A DNA stretch of 64,000 nucleotides from Agapanthus africanus (GCA_030015575.1 JASDDO010000006.1:379338137-379402136), one strand, 5' to 3'; counted from the first letter of the stretch, positions 11,674-24,017 are shown. Made by a program: numbers and translations. The notes: generated from the letters alone by a model not told the origin.

Positions 11674-13108
11674 TATAGGGTGTTTTTCGTCACCCCATTG
11701 AGATGGGAATACGCGCGCGCTTATCAGGCGTACTACAGATTCCCCCTGCCTAGGGTAGGCCGGGGTTTATTGATTATGGGGATCCGAATCTCCGGCAGCC
11801 GCGGACTAAGCTGCCGTTAATTACCCCTCGCCTTTGGGGCGAGGGAACCTCCGATTAACGGGTTAAACTGGTCATGCGAACTCAATATGCAGTGTATGTA
11901 TGTGTTGTTTTGGAGGGGGGTTTGGATATATCGGGGGCCACACAGAGTTTTTACGGGGGTCCCGCTACCCGGATAGCGAGCTGGGGTCAAGGGGGCTAGC
12001 AGCCCCCTTGCGGGGTGTGGGGCAGCGCCCCGGCCCAAAAATATTTTTTGAAGGGGACAGTGTTGTGGAGTATGTGTGTGTGTGTGTATGTATACATATA
12101 CAAAAGGAAAAAGCGCCCAAAGGATGCGTGGGGTTAGCGCCTTGAGCGATGTGCGCTTAGGTACTGTGCGCTTAGGCGCTAGCGCGCCACGTGTCGGCAC
12201 GTGGGCGCTTTGCGCTTGAGCGCAGGGCGCTGGAGCGCAAGCGCGCCACGTGTCGGCACGTGGGCGCTTTGCGCTTGAGCGCAGGGCGCTGGAGCGCAAG
12301 CGCGCCACGTGTCGGCACCTGGGCGCTTTGCGCTTAAACGCAGGGCGCTGGAGCGCCAGGCGCTCGAGCGCCAGCATGCCATGCGTCGGCATGTGGGCGC
12401 TTGGGCGCCAGCGAGAAAAGGAGGCTTTTAGCCCCGGAAGTTCTCGAAAGAGAAATCAGAGTAGAGTTAAACTCCTAAGATATTTTGGGGTTGATGAAAG
12501 GGGTTCTTCTTCTTTCTCCTCTGGTTGCTGGATCTTGAAGATCAAGAGATATGGGATTTTAAAAAAATCCCTTTTTGAGATCTGATGGAAAATCTGAGTT
12601 CCCCTTTGTGGGTTTTTCGGTGAAAAACTATTTAGTTTTGGAAAAGAAAGAGTAAAACTCTTGATTTAATTCAAAAGAAAGAAGAATGTTTGAAACCTTC
12701 AGAAAGGGGAAAGAGGTACAAACCCTAGGTTTTTTGAGAGAATGAAAAGTATTATTTTTTATTCATCATCATGTTGCCTTTTATAGGCTTACATATTTAC
12801 ATATAGCCCCTTAGGCTTTAACAAAATGGCATTTTGCCCATCCCATGGTTCATGTGCCATTTCTTTTTGCACATAAGACATGGGCTTACAAAAAATTGGC
12901 TTTATGCCCATTTTGTATACATTCATGCACAAAAAATTACATCAAAATTTCGTTACATGATTTTTATTTTGGTCTGGCGGAAGGCCGGACGCTTCGTGTT
13001 CGGGCTCAACCTGGGTATTGTCCCACTTGCTTGGGCTTGGGCCCACCTGGCTTGGGGTTGACCTTGATTTTGACTTGGTCAACCGAGGTGCAAATTTTGA
13101 CCCCAACA
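11674..13108 (-). repeat. Left LTR (3' LTR by orientation) of the nested gypsy element
   Basis: 1435 bases, from TATAGGGTG (decayed from TGTAGGGTG) to GACCCCAACA. Carries about four copies of a 59-base G-box minisatellite. ORFs in it on both strands come from that minisatellite. Confidence 0.85.
12165..12400. repeat. 59-base G-box minisatellite, left LTR
   Basis: Core GCGCGCCACGTGTCGGCACG followed by GCGCTTTGCGCTTGAGCGC recurs at 12182, 12241 and 12300, an exact 59-base period, with a diverged fourth copy near 12360. Each copy holds two G-box-like cores (CACGTG and GCACGTGG) in an imperfect palindrome. The partner array in the right LTR is longer. Confidence 0.85.
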
Positions 13109-13121
13109 AAGTGCCCCCATC
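13109..13121 (-). other. Polypurine tract of the nested gypsy element
   Basis: On the minus strand the bases read GATGGGGGCACTT directly before the LTR start TGTTGGGG. Together with the primer-site-like sequence at 18304-18321 it sets the minus orientation. Confidence 0.7.
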
Positions 13122-13199
13122 AATAAATGCACACCACATATGTGAGTCGTGTACATAAAATTGATGGATCTTCTTTCGCGTGGAGGCGACTTGCTTTGG

Positions 13200-13895
13200 T
13201 TCCCACTTTTTGGGATGCACTGCCCTTTTTACGACGTAGACGGTCGACGCTTAACGCGTCTCCGAGACGGAGTGTCGGTATTTGACGTTTCCCTGGCCCG
13301 GAGTGATCTAGTTCCATGCTTTATAGGAAGCCCGCACTGCCATTTTTGCGACATGGACGGTCGACGCTCTGATCCGGAGCGATTTGGTTCCCTGCTTTGT
13401 AGGAAGCCTGCACTACCATTTTTGCGACATGGACGGTCGACGCTCTGATTCGGAGCGATTTGGTTCCCGATTTGTGGGAAGCCTGCACTGCCATTTTCGT
13501 GACATGGACGGTCGACGCTCTGATCCGAAGCGATTTGATTCCCTGCTTTGTAGGAAGCCTGCACTGCCCGTTTTGCGACATGGACGGTCGACGCTTGACG
13601 CGCTTCCGAGACGGAGTGTCCGTGGTAGATTTTTTCCTGGCCCGGGGTGATCGGTTCCTGCTTTGTAGGAAGCCTGCACTGCCCTTTTTGCGATATGGAC
13701 GGTCGACGCTCTGATCCGGAGCGATTTGGTTCCCGATTTATGGGAAGCCTGCACTGCCCTTTTTGCGACGTGGATGGTCGACGCTCTGATCCGGAGCGAT
13801 TTGGTTCCCGATTTGTGGGAAGCCTGCACTGCCATTTTTGCGACATAGACGGTCGACGCTCTGATCCGGAGCGATTTGATTCTCGATTTGTGGGA
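13200..13895. repeat. 75-base minisatellite with two longer units
   Basis: The mark GGTCGACGCT recurs eight times. Counting from its TCGACG core, it lies at 13242, 13361, 13437, 13512, 13588, 13703, 13778 and 13853. Spacings are 119, 76, 75, 76, 115, 75 and 75 bases; the two long units carry an extra segment with CGAGACGGAGTGTC. As 75 is divisible by three, open frames of repeated peptides appear on both strands; these are by-products. Confidence 0.85.
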
Positions 13896-13902
13896 GCTTG
13901 GT

Positions 13903-14097
13903 TTGACTTGCTCTGCTTCTCGCAGTGTCAGGGGTGAACTTGACTTGCTCCGCTTCTTGCAGTGTCGAGATTGGATTCTGACTTGCTCTGCTTTCTGCGG
14001 TGTCGGAGATTGGATTCTGACTTGCTCCGCTATCTGCGGTGTCGGAGTTGGATTCTGACTTGCTCCGTTTCCTGGGGTGTCGGAGTTGAAGTTGACT
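13903..14097. repeat. 39-base minisatellite
   Basis: Five copies of GATTCTGACTTGCTCCGCT followed by TCTGCGGTGTCGGAGTTG, with GACTTGCT spaced 36-39 bases apart. Directly follows the 75-base array. Confidence 0.8.
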
Positions 14098-14107
14098 TGT
14101 TGATTAT

Positions 14108-16050
14108 GATTTGGGTTGACATTAGCATCGCCATACTGGAATATGGTACCAAGAGCGAATCATCATTTGCCATGAGAGGATTTGGGGATTGGTTTTTTTG
14201 TTTGGCATCTGCATTGCTGCATTGGAATAATGCCAGGAGAAACTCATCATTTGCCCCGGGAGGATTTAGGAATTGGTTTTTGCTTGGCATTAGTATCGCT
14301 ATACTAGAATATGGTACCAGGAGCGAATCATCATTAGCGCTTGCTTATCAGGAAGCGATGGCTTAGGAGACAGGTTTTAGGTCCCTATCACCTAAAACTT
14401 TTCAATTTTGTGAGCCGTAAGGATCTCACAAAGCATTTTCTCCCTATGAGTCGTAAGGATCCCGTAAGTGTATTTTCTCCCTAAGAGTCGTGGGGACTCC
14501 TAAGTGTGTTTCTCCTTTGTGAGTCGTAAAGATCTCACGCGGGAATTTTCTCCTCACAAAGTCGAGAGAACTTTGCGAGTGCATTTCATCTCTTTTTCAC
14601 GAGTTTGCGCCCTTTCGGGTTTTCACAAACTCGCCGGCAGTCCTGTTGTTTTTACTCACGAAGCCCTTTCGGGTTTTCATCCATGCCCATTTTGCTTGGG
14701 GACATACCTTCTCTTTTTTTTTAATTTTTTTTTGGACTTTGAATGTGGTCTCACCGGTAGGACTCAAGAGAGATTGGGATTGTTTTACGCCTGTGGATTG
14801 TATACGGTTTTGCAGGATGTATGATCCAAACCGTAGGGCCATAAAAATTTCGAGACTTTGTTGGCATCTGCATCGCTGCACTGGAATATGATACCAGGAG
14901 CGACTCATCATTCGCCACTTGGGGGTTGGGGAGCGATGGCTTAGGAGACAGGTTTAGATCCCTGTCACCTAAGACTTTTCAATTTTATGGGCCTTGAGGG
15001 TCCCATAAAAGCATTTTCTCCTTACGAGTCGTAAGGATCTCGCAGGTGTATTTTCTCCTTAGGAGTCGTGAGGACTCCCAAGTGTGTTTTTCCTTCGTGA
15101 GTCATAAGGATCCCACGAAGGTTTGTTCTCCTCATGTATCATGAGGACACATGAGTGGATTTCCCTCGTTTACAGTTTAACGACCTAGAGGTCGACTGTT
15201 TACAGTTTAACGACTTAGAGGTCATCTGTTTCCAGTTTAAAGACTCAGGGGTCTATTGTGCCCCGTTTAACGACTTAGTGGTCATCTGTTTCCAGTTTAA
15301 CGACATGGTGGTCATCTGTTTCTAGTTTAACGATTTAGAAGTCTACTGTCTCCAGTTTAACGACTTAGAGGTCATCTTTTCTCAGTTTAACGACTTAGTG
15401 GTCATCTATTTCCAGTTTAAACACTTAGAGGTCTACTGTTTCCAGTTTAACGACTTAGAGGTCATCTGTTTCCAGTTTAAAGACTTAGAGGTCTACGGAT
15501 GGCGAGCTTGGAATTTTAGGGTAGGGCCCGGCATCAGCGTTGCTAACACTGAAGCAGAGGTGCTAGGAGCAATTCATCATTTGCCTTTTCCTGTTAGGAA
15601 GCGATGGCTTAGGAGACAGTTTAGGTCCCTATCACCTAAGGCTTTTCAATTTTATGACCCGTGAGGGTCCCATAAAAGCATTTTCTCCCTGCGATTCGTA
15701 AGGATCCCGCAGGTGTATTTTCTCCTTAGGAGTCGTGAGGACTCCTAAGTGTGTTTTTCCTTTGTGAGTCGTAAGGATCCCATAAAGGTTTGTTCTCCTC
15801 ATGTATCGTGAGGACACATGAGTGGGTCTTCTCAATGGAGCATAATTCCAAAGGCGGAGACCAGCCGCGTAACTGGTGATTGCGGTGGGGCATGGGCGTG
15901 ATGAGAATTATTTGAGCCCGTGGATTGTATACGGTAGTCAAGTTGGGGACTAACCGCAGGGCTGGAAGAATTTTGGGAAACTGGATTTTGGGTTGGCGTC
16001 TGCATCGCTGCACTAGAATATGGTGCCGGGAGCGACTCATCATTCGCTGT
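14108..16050. repeat. Dispersed cassette repeats (TACCAGGAGCGA.TCATCA and GGCTTAGGAGACAGG types)
   Basis: A segment of about 55 bases (GCATC.GCATCGCT, GGAATATG.TACCAGGAGCGA, TCATCATT) occurs six times, near 14126, 14207, 14287, 14864, 15530 and 15997. Three copies are followed by GCGATGGCTTAGGAGACAG and then by shorter subunits of about 45 bases ending ATTTTCTCC with a GTCGTAAGGATC core. Non-coding, in the place where pol would be. Confidence 0.7.
15172..15497. repeat. Exact 30-base tandem array, about 11 copies
   Basis: Unit CAGTTTAACGACTTAGAGGT followed by CATCTGTTTC, in strict 30-base register through the whole array. Substitutions cluster at the AGAG/AGTG position. No unrelated spacers are present, so it is not CRISPR-like. 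Confidence 0.9.
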
Positions 16051-16273
16051 TTTTTTTTTTTTTTGCATTTTTTTTACCGCGATTGCTCTATCATCACAGC
16101 TTTTCTTATTGCGAAGGTCGCGATTGCCCTATAATTTCGGCTATTTATTCGCGGTTTCCCTATCATTTCGGCTTTGTTTTTCATTTTTATTTTACTCGCT
16201 GATTTTTATTGTGAATTGCCCCATCATTTCGACTTTTTTTTACACACATTTTTTTTATTTACACTTTTTTTTA

Positions 16274-16395
16274 CATTCCCAGTTTAACAACTTAGAGGTC
16301 GACTTTTCCCAGTTTAATGACGTGGTGGTCAATCATTCCCAGTTTAACGACGTGGTGGTCAGCGGGTGTTCCCAGTTTAACGACGTGGTGGTCCT
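16274..16395. repeat. Second block of the 30-base repeat, four copies
   Basis: CCCAGTTTAACGACGTGGTG followed by GTC, four copies at 30-34 base spacing, related to the array at 15172-15497 but with GTGGTG replacing TTAGAG. It lies just downstream (minus strand) of the gag remnant. Confidence 0.8.
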
Positions 16396-16401
16396 CTTTG
16401 C

Positions 16402-18184
16402 TTATCCCAGCTCCTTGGATTTTGATCTTGGCGGAGCTGTATTGATGACCGTAACTCCGTGGCCTGCCGATACATCCGAGGATTGTGAGGTTTTTCTAAG
16501 CTTGTGTTGGTCCTCTGCCCAGTCTTTGAAAACACAGCAATCTTCAATGGTATGACTCACCATCTTATGGTATGGGCAGCATACGGGATTGCCAGTCATA
16601 TTCATTTTATATGGCATCTTCGGAATAGGCAATTGCAGGCCATTGTTCAGGGCTTCCTCGAATATATTGCGGATCTCATCCCTCCTGAAGGAGTACACCT
16701 TCTTCTTTCTCTCCATCAGAGTAGGTGCCCTCACTGATGCCGGTCCCTGAGGCCGATCAGTCTTTGGTTCGCCCTGCACATGTCTGGAAGGGTTAGGTTC
16801 CCAAAAGGCTTCGGTCTCCATTTGCATGAAATCGGCGGTCGTAGCTTGATTGTTTGCTAACACGCCTTTAGACAGTTCTATCTCTCCCATCTTGTATTGC
16901 CTTTCGACCCAATCTTTGAAGACGAAGCAGTCCTCAATGGAATGACCTATCACCCTGTGATAGGGGCAATATTTCAGGTCGTTGGTCATATTCTCTTCTT
17001 GCGGTCTCTTTGATTCTGGCAGTTGTAGACCGTTTCTTAGGGCGTCTCTGAATATCTTGTGGACTTTTTCCCTTTTGAAGGAATAGACTTTTTCCAGTTT
17101 CTCTTTCAGAGGCGATCCCCCCCTCCCCCGCCCCGGCGTATATATCAGAGGGACTGGAGGTTGACTGCGGCCGTTTTTCGCGAAGGCCCTCCGCTCTTAG
17201 GTTGAAAGGGATATCAATTGGCTGCCTCCGGGTATCAATCCCTGGTTCATAAACCAAAATTTGATTCTGCTGTAATTGCAATCGGGCGACTTGGTTCACG
17301 AGATCTGCCACGACGTTTACCAGCTCGTCGATTTTGGAATGGACCTTGGCCAACTTCTCATCCCTGTCCTGAAGTTGCCTTTGAAGCCATCAGAATAACG
17401 CTTGTTCTGTAGTTCCGGCTATGACAACCGGGTCATCTTTATTGCCTGAGCTCAATTCCGCAGGAACCACAGGCTCCTCTGGCTTACCGTCCTGAGCGGG
17501 CTCTTCATCACTTAGATCGAGCCGATGCTGGGTAGCGTCAATCATATCATCACCATGGCTGTGAAGAAGAGGAGGATTCGTTTCTTCATGTCAGATAATG
17601 TAGACAGTGCGAACCACATACCCAGCCATCTCTTTATCTTTGGCGGCTGATTTCGTGGAGCGGTCTGGGCTTTGGAAATTCATAAATTTTAACATGGCCA
17701 GAGCCCTGGCCCTTTTGTTGGCTCTGTATCTGAGCCGCTTCTGCATTAGCTTCTCCGCCTTGAGCGCTTGGCAGGCTTCTGCTCTTCGGGAAGCCGCCAT
17801 AGGCTGAATGATGGGGAGGCTTGAGAAGACACCCAATCGAGCAATTGTCAGGGGCGCCGCTGGAGCTTGCCCGAGATGCCTTGTTGCTTTGCTGGTGTTG
17901 ATGGCCTTGCCCCCAGCTGGGGCCAAGGAAAGACGTTCAGACACCGACTTGCGTTTGGGTTCGGGCGCCCTCGAGATCACCACATTTGGTCTCCTGCCTT
18001 TTGAGACCGGTCTGTCTGTTGCTGGAGCTTGAGGAGCTGGGATGGCGTTAGCTGACACGAATAGGATAGAGCCGAATGGTAGCGGCGGCTCTTCCCATTG
18101 TCGTCCGAGACTTGCCGGGAGGATCGTCCTGGAGTCCATCTTCATCGTGTATGAGATGGGAGCTGAGTTCATCTTTGGAGACAT
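16402..18184 (-). pseudogene. Broken gag of the nested gypsy element, with duplicated zinc-knuckle module
   Basis: A minus-strand open stretch (18184 to 17591) starts MSPKMNS and includes GRQWEEPPLPFG and a basic KRLRYRANKRARALAMLKFM segment, typical of the N-terminal part of plant gypsy gag. Further stretches follow at 17353-16934 and, in another frame, 16989-16402. The last holds two CHHC knuckles, CPYHRVIGHSIEDC and CPYHKMVSHTIEDC, each after a similar FRDALRNGLQLP or FEEALNNGLQLP lead. They lie 130 codons apart, so a module of about 390 bases is duplicated. Frame changes between the stretches mean no full gag can be made. No protease or reverse transcriptase follows. Confidence 0.7.
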
Positions 18185-18303
18185 TATTGGAAAGTGATTG
18201 CTTGAAAGCCTACATGAAAGAGCATTATTTTAGTATAAATATAGATATGTATATTGATTGAGTTCATATGAACGTTTAACCCGAAATATGGGAGGAGAGA
18301 TAA

Positions 18304-18321
18304 GTCCCACCAGGCGTGCCA
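18304..18321 (-). other. Primer-binding-site-like sequence of the nested gypsy element
   Basis: Minus strand TGGCACGCCTGGTGGGAC, five bases after the LTR end ...CACCCTACA. The form TGG...GGTGGGAC is common in plant gypsy elements; I do not assign the tRNA. Confidence 0.7.
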
Positions 18322-18829
18322 GAATCTGTAGGGTGTTTTTCGTCACCCTGTTGAGATGGGAATACGCGCGCGCTTATCAGGCATACTATAGATTCCCCCT
18401 GCTTAGGGTAGGCCGGGGTTTATTGATTGTGGGGATCCGAATCTCCGGCAGCCGCGGACTAAGCTGCCGTTAATTACCCCTCGCCTTTAGGGCGAGGGAA
18501 CCTCCGATTAACGGGTTAAACTGGTCATGCGAACTCAATATGCAGTGTACGTATGTGTTGTTTTGGAGGGGGGTTTGGATATATCGGGAGCCATGCAGAG
18601 TTTTTACTGGGGTCCCGCTACTCGGATAGCGGGCTGGGGGTCAAGGGGGCTAGCAGCCCCCTTGCGGGGTGTGGGGCAGTGCCCCGGCCCAAAAAAAAAT
18701 TTTGAGGGGGACAGTGTTGTGGAGTGTGTGTATCTGTACATATATATACATGTATACATATATAAAAGGAAAAAGCACCCAAAGGACGCGTGGGGTCAGC
18801 GCCTTGAGCGCTGTGCGCTTAGGCGCTAG

Positions 18830-20165
18830 TGATTGATCTCAAAAACTATCTATTACCGCAATCAAGAATGACGTCGCTTTGCAGCTAGCCGGTGAGTACG
18901 GGTCGGTCCACAGGGATGTTGTGAATTTCCTATTCGCTCAAACGAGTTAATTCCGAAGGGTGTTCGGATTGATTATTAAATCTAAAAACCTAATTATTCT
19001 ATGCTACGATTATCTAGATCTAGTCTTGCCAGGGTTAGGTTTAGGGATGGTTTGGAAATGCAAGTAAATCTCAACGCTTTCTATACCCAAATGAAGATCT
19101 ATGAGGAGTTATGGTAATTATCAATAAAAGGGATTAGATCCATTCGGGAAGGTGTTCCTTCCTCTAGGTTCTTGTCATTCCTTTAAAGATCCTTACCCTA
19201 ACCTCCATGGAAAACGCGCACAACCGGGCCTTTATACTACGGTATCACCTCAAGGGATAGGGTGCCGTAGGGCGCGATGTGTGCGTGTATGTATGGAATC
19301 CTATTGAAAATATATAATGGGTAAGAAAGGGATGAGAGATCTCATCTCTCAAAAGCCTTCCCCAAACCTAACACTAAACAATTATCTACGATAAGGAATT
19401 AAATCTACCTAGGGCAAAGAATTAAAATCTAAACTAGAGCAATTAAACAAAACTACTTACAGATGGCTCTCTCCAAATATCAACGCAGGTTGTCAGATCT
19501 GAATTCATGAATTGAAAAGAGGCACCAATGCTCTCCAAAAAGAAATTTGTATTTTATTATTAAAAGGAGGCATAGGGTTTACAATGATTTAGAGTTCCTA
19601 TTTATAAAGGATAGGAAACCTTAGGTTACATTTGATTCGCACGTCTGCAATTACAAATTTGCCCTTAGGTCAACTTTTCAGCACCGCATCAACACTTTGG
19701 TAAAATTTGACGAACCCCGGGCACATTATGGCCGCAGAACCGCGGCATGAGTGGGCTTAGGCCGCGGTTCTGCGGCCTATTGGTCGGCTTGAATGCTGAA
19801 TCTTTCAGGTCTTGTTTTGGGCTTTCTGGGCTTTAATATTCTGTGGTTCTTTTATCAATTGGGCTTCTACATTGGTTCCAGATCTCCAGTGAACAATTTG
19901 CAATAGATTTTTAACCGTTCGCTTTGTAATTTTGGACCTTGCGTTGCCTTGTTAATTGTGAACTGTCCTTCGATGTAGGCTTGATCAAGAGTCTTCTGTT
20001 TGTTGGTCAAAGTCCACTTTTGCATCGTCTTTTCATCGTTTTCAATGTTTTTTGTCCAAGAACCTGTAACCTGTAATATATAGCAGACATGCGTCAAAAG
20101 CATCTGTTTATTTATAAAATGAATAAGAATGGGGAATATAATAATACAATATTATGGTGTGAACA
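18830..20165 (-). mobile_element. Solo-LTR-like insertion inside the right LTR
   Basis: Starts TGATTGATCTC, ends GTGTGAACA, with perfect 5-bp duplications GCTAG at 18825-18829 and 20166-20170. The undisturbed site GCGCTAGCGCGCC is seen near 12177. TG...CA ends, a 5-bp duplication and absence of coding sequence fit a solo LTR of 1336 bases. A TATA-like TTTATAAATAGG on the minus strand near 19600 suggests minus orientation. A different family from the surrounding element. Confidence 0.8.
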
Positions 20166-20450
20166 GCTAGCACGCCACGTGTCGGCACGTGGGCGCTTTG
20201 CGCTGGAGCGCCGGGCGCTGGAGCGCAAGCGCGCCACGTGTCGGCACGTGAGCGCTTTGCGTTTGAGCGCCGGGCGCTGGAGCGCAAGCGCACCACGTGT
20301 CGGCACGTGGGCGTTTTGCGCTTGAGCGCCGGGCACTGGAGCACAAGCGCATCACGTCTTAGCACGTGGACGCTTTGCGCTTGAGCGCTGTGCGCTGGAG
20401 CGCCAGGCGCTCGAGCGTTAGCGCGCCACGTGTCGGCACATGGGCTCTTG
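20166..20450. repeat. 59-base G-box minisatellite, right LTR
   Basis: Same unit as 12165-12400, with about 4.5 copies of CGCCACGTGTCGGCACGTG and GCGCTTGAGCGC. Copies differ by point changes (for example CACCACGTG, CATCACGTC). Confidence 0.8.
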
Positions 20451-23400
20451 GCGCTTGGGCGCTGGCGAGAAAAAGAGGCTTTTAGCCCCGGAAGTTCTCG
20501 AAAGAGAAATCAGAGTGGAGTTAAGCTCCTAAAATGTTTTGGGGTTGATGAAAGGGGTTCTTCTTCTTTCTCCTCTGGTTACTGGATCTTGAAGATCAAG
20601 AGATATGAAATTTTAAAAAATCCCTTCTTTTTAAGATCTGATGGCATATCTGAGTTCCCCTTTATGGATTTTGCGGTAAAAAACTATTTAGTTTTGGAAA
20701 AGGAAAAGTAAAACTCTTGATTTAATTTAAAAGAAAGAAAAAGGTTTGAAACCTTCAGAAAGGGGAAAGAGGTACAAACCCTAGATTTTTTGAGAGAATG
20801 AAAAGTATTATTTTTTATTCATCATCATGTTGCCTTTTATAGGCTTACATATTTACATATAGCCCCTTGGGCTTTAACAAAATGGCATTTTGCCCATCTC
20901 ATGGTTCATGTGCCATTTCTTTTTGCACATAAGCCATGGGCTTACAAAAAATTGGCTTTATGCCCATTTTGCATACATTCATGCACAAAAAATTACATCA
21001 AAATTATTCATTACATGATTTTTATTTTGGTATGGCGGAAGGCCAGACGCTTCGTGTTCGGGCTCGACCGGGGCATTGGTCCACTTGCTTGGGCTTGGGC
21101 CCACCTGGCTTGGGGTTGACCTTGACTTTGACTTGGTCAACCGGGATGCAAATTTTGACCCCAACAACCTCCTCCTTGCATGAATGCATCATACTTCCTC
21201 TTGATGACACCTCCTCTTTCCTCCCTGCCACCTCCACCTCTCAACCTCCACATCATGCTTTCTCTACACCAAAAAACACTTAGGGAATCCCTTAGTGATA
21301 TCAACTGAACACAACATATTCTTCAGCTCCAGACTAAATTTCCTAAGTGTTCATCACTCCAAATGGAGAAGAAGTGAATCCCTTCATCAAAGTTGTGCAC
21401 ATCATCAAGCTAGAGCCTCTACAAGACCTAGATGCTCCCACACACAATTCTTGAGCTGGTGTTTCATTGTGTATAATCTCCATATGTATAATTCCTTTTC
21501 ATCTTTGCAAGTTCGGTATAATTCCATATCTGTTTTTAATGTGCAGTATAGGAAAACAGTGTATTTTGTGATGTTAAGCCTACTGTAAATGAATCTGGGA
21601 CCAATAGATGTAACCACTAGAAAAACTAGCAAAACCAAAAGTATAATAAGACCACTAGGAAACTTCATATAAAACCCGAACCCCAAACTCCTTAAATGAA
21701 CCGGCGACATCCCACCATTTTCCGAGCTCGCCAACCCCCTTAGGCTTTTGGTGTTGGTTTTTCTCCGGTGGTTTTGTTTTGGCATTTTATAAGCTATGGT
21801 GTTGTTTGATTTGTTCCAGTATTCTTACAGAGAAATCTGGGAATGATTAGTAAAGCTTTTATCAAATTTTCCGATATTACGATACGGGTTTTCGTATTTT
21901 CTACTACAGCTGAACCGTTAACGTTTATACATTAACGACAGATATATATTGTTGTTTTTAAGTTAAGTATACTGTAGGTTCTAACCTATGGATACCTATC
22001 TCATTGTGTTGAGTTTTGATATAATATTTACGTCGATATAATATAAATATGATTATAGGTACGACCGCGAAGGTTTTCGAGACGGAGATTGGCGGACATA
22101 ACAGCGTGGATTTCGGTGAGCAACGAGTTGGTAAGTAGATTTACATCTACGGAAGAAGTCGGGTGGATGGCGTATAGCACCCCCGCAACCTTATAAATAA
22201 AATAGTATGATATCTAGTTAGATGTTAATATTATTGGTATAGTATCACATATAGTATGTCCTTCATTTGCTTCTAGTTTCATACATAGTTTTAATGACAT
22301 ACGTACTTGACGTTAGATCCGTAGAACATGGATATGGTTTGATAGATTTGTACGAGAGATCATACCGTATTTAAGATGATACAGATATAGTGATACGATG
22401 AGAAACTATACGTATTGGAAATGATAAGATTCGTATGCCGAATAACGGCCAAGCTTTTCCTTTAAACTCGTAGAGTTAGATTATATTCCGTTTTAGAATG
22501 TAATACTTGGGTGAGCTATATTCTTTTAAAAACTACAATTCGTTTCTCTTTTAATGATAAAATACAAGGATGCGGTACCGATTTCCAAAACGAATATCTA
22601 TTTTAATCTAAGGCAGCTTCCTTACCTCAAAACCAACGTTTCGTTCCATTTTCAAAGATAATGGTATAGCTCATAACAGGTAATTACAGTTATTAGTTAC
22701 GCTTAGATTTACTTTATATGTTCGTGTTATATTTATCGATAGTATACGTTTCCGTAATACTAACACTCTGATAGAACACTGCACAATTACCAATGATTAC
22801 TATATTGCACAAGCACGTACATATATATTATACTACACCTCATTGGTACTACCATGTCACTGTAGAACCGTTCTGTTATATAATGCGTATATATATAGGT
22901 TAATATGAATAGGTTGTTACACCTGTAGAACACTTGCATAAATACTAATGATTGCCATACTGCACGAGCACAAATGCGTATGTTACACCATACATCATTA
23001 GTATTGTCATGACACAGTAGAATTGATACGTTTATTTGCGAGTATGATTTATTTACGCACTTTACCTTATTATCTAATAAGCATTGTGAATACCAGTACT
23101 ATGGATATTTATATTTGATTTTATAAGTTTTCTGAAGGTTTTACTTTTGATGATATATATCAGTGGTATAAAACGCTGTTATATATGTATATATATAATA
23201 TATCATCAGGATAATCTATGCAAGTATTCTCATTCTTTACTTGATATTTTTGGATATAATGAATTGGCGTCCACTATGAGTTTGAGGTTTTCTTATTGTT
23301 TTATTCCGACCGAGTTGGGTAGCTATACGATTTCAGATTTGTTACTTATCCGGACTGAATGGGGTAGCTATATAGCCGGATACATGGTGGACCCGGTTCG

Positions 23401-23983
23401 AGACCAAGGGACAGGAAAGCCACATTATAGGCGGAGAGCCTAGCGAGAATACTCGATACCGGAGATAGAGATGAGCACGGCAGATATCTAGGGGATACTG
23501 ACCGAGGTTCGATTGAGCACGGCGGATATCCATGGGATACCGACCGTGGCAGGGATATCGGGTGGTGATCGTCTGTTAAGATGGTGTCAACGATATCTGC
23601 ATTTACGTGTCGGTGCTAGACACGAGAGATTTCTGATTTCGGCTGTCGATGCTGGACATCCATACATATTGATATGATTGCTATCATGAGATACACGGTT
23701 AGATTACAGTTATTGTAGCCGACCAGGACTGATCCGGGGGACAGTACCTGTATATATTCGTACGGGCATTTATGTACACAAAAAGAGATTTCAAAATCGA
23801 GCTATAGCCTCATTATTTTGACGTATCTGATATGACACTGAAATCATTTAAATTGTAAATCTCTTAACACTATTCATTAAAATAGCAGGATGTATATCTT
23901 AAATAAGATATCTATTATATTTCATACTATCACGTCTACTTTATGCCGTGACATATATATTTCACGGCTATTTTAAAGAAGAG

Positions 23984-24017
<34 letters not shown>

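Larger units (their letters stand above)
11674..21166 (-). mobile_element. Non-autonomous Ty3/gypsy-like element, minus strand, nested in the LARD 3' LTR
   Basis: LTRs at 11674-13108 and 18327-21166 (the right one interrupted by 18830-20165) with the perfect target duplication ACCTC at 11669-11673 and 21167-21171. Read on the minus strand the element starts TGTTGGGGTCAAAATTTGC, has the primer-site-like TGGCACGCCTGGTGGGAC just inside the right LTR and a purine tract (GATGGGGGCACTT) just inside the left LTR. It keeps a broken gag (16402-18184). Where pol should be (13.1-16.4 kb) there are only minisatellites. It therefore needs enzymes from a relative. It resembles the solo LTR at 4148-7069. 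Confidence 0.85.
18327..21166 (-). repeat. Right LTR (5' LTR by orientation) of the nested gypsy element
   Basis: TGTAGGGTGTTTTTCG to GACCCCAACA, homologous to 11674-13108 and interrupted by 18830-20165. Without the insertion it is about 60 bases longer than the left LTR, close to one extra copy of the 59-base unit. Confidence 0.85.

Noticed and set aside
11817..12392. 191-codon minus-strand ORF
   Set aside because: Made by the G-box minisatellite and LTR sequence; no domain, and not kept in the other LTR.
13229..13846. Long minus-strand ORF of 205 codons with repeated peptide
   Set aside because: It is the translation of the 75-base minisatellite; open frames occur on both strands because 75 is divisible by three.
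15172..15497. Evenly spaced 30-base repeats, CRISPR-like at first sight
   Set aside because: Repeats are contiguous with no unique spacers and sit inside a plant retrotransposon.
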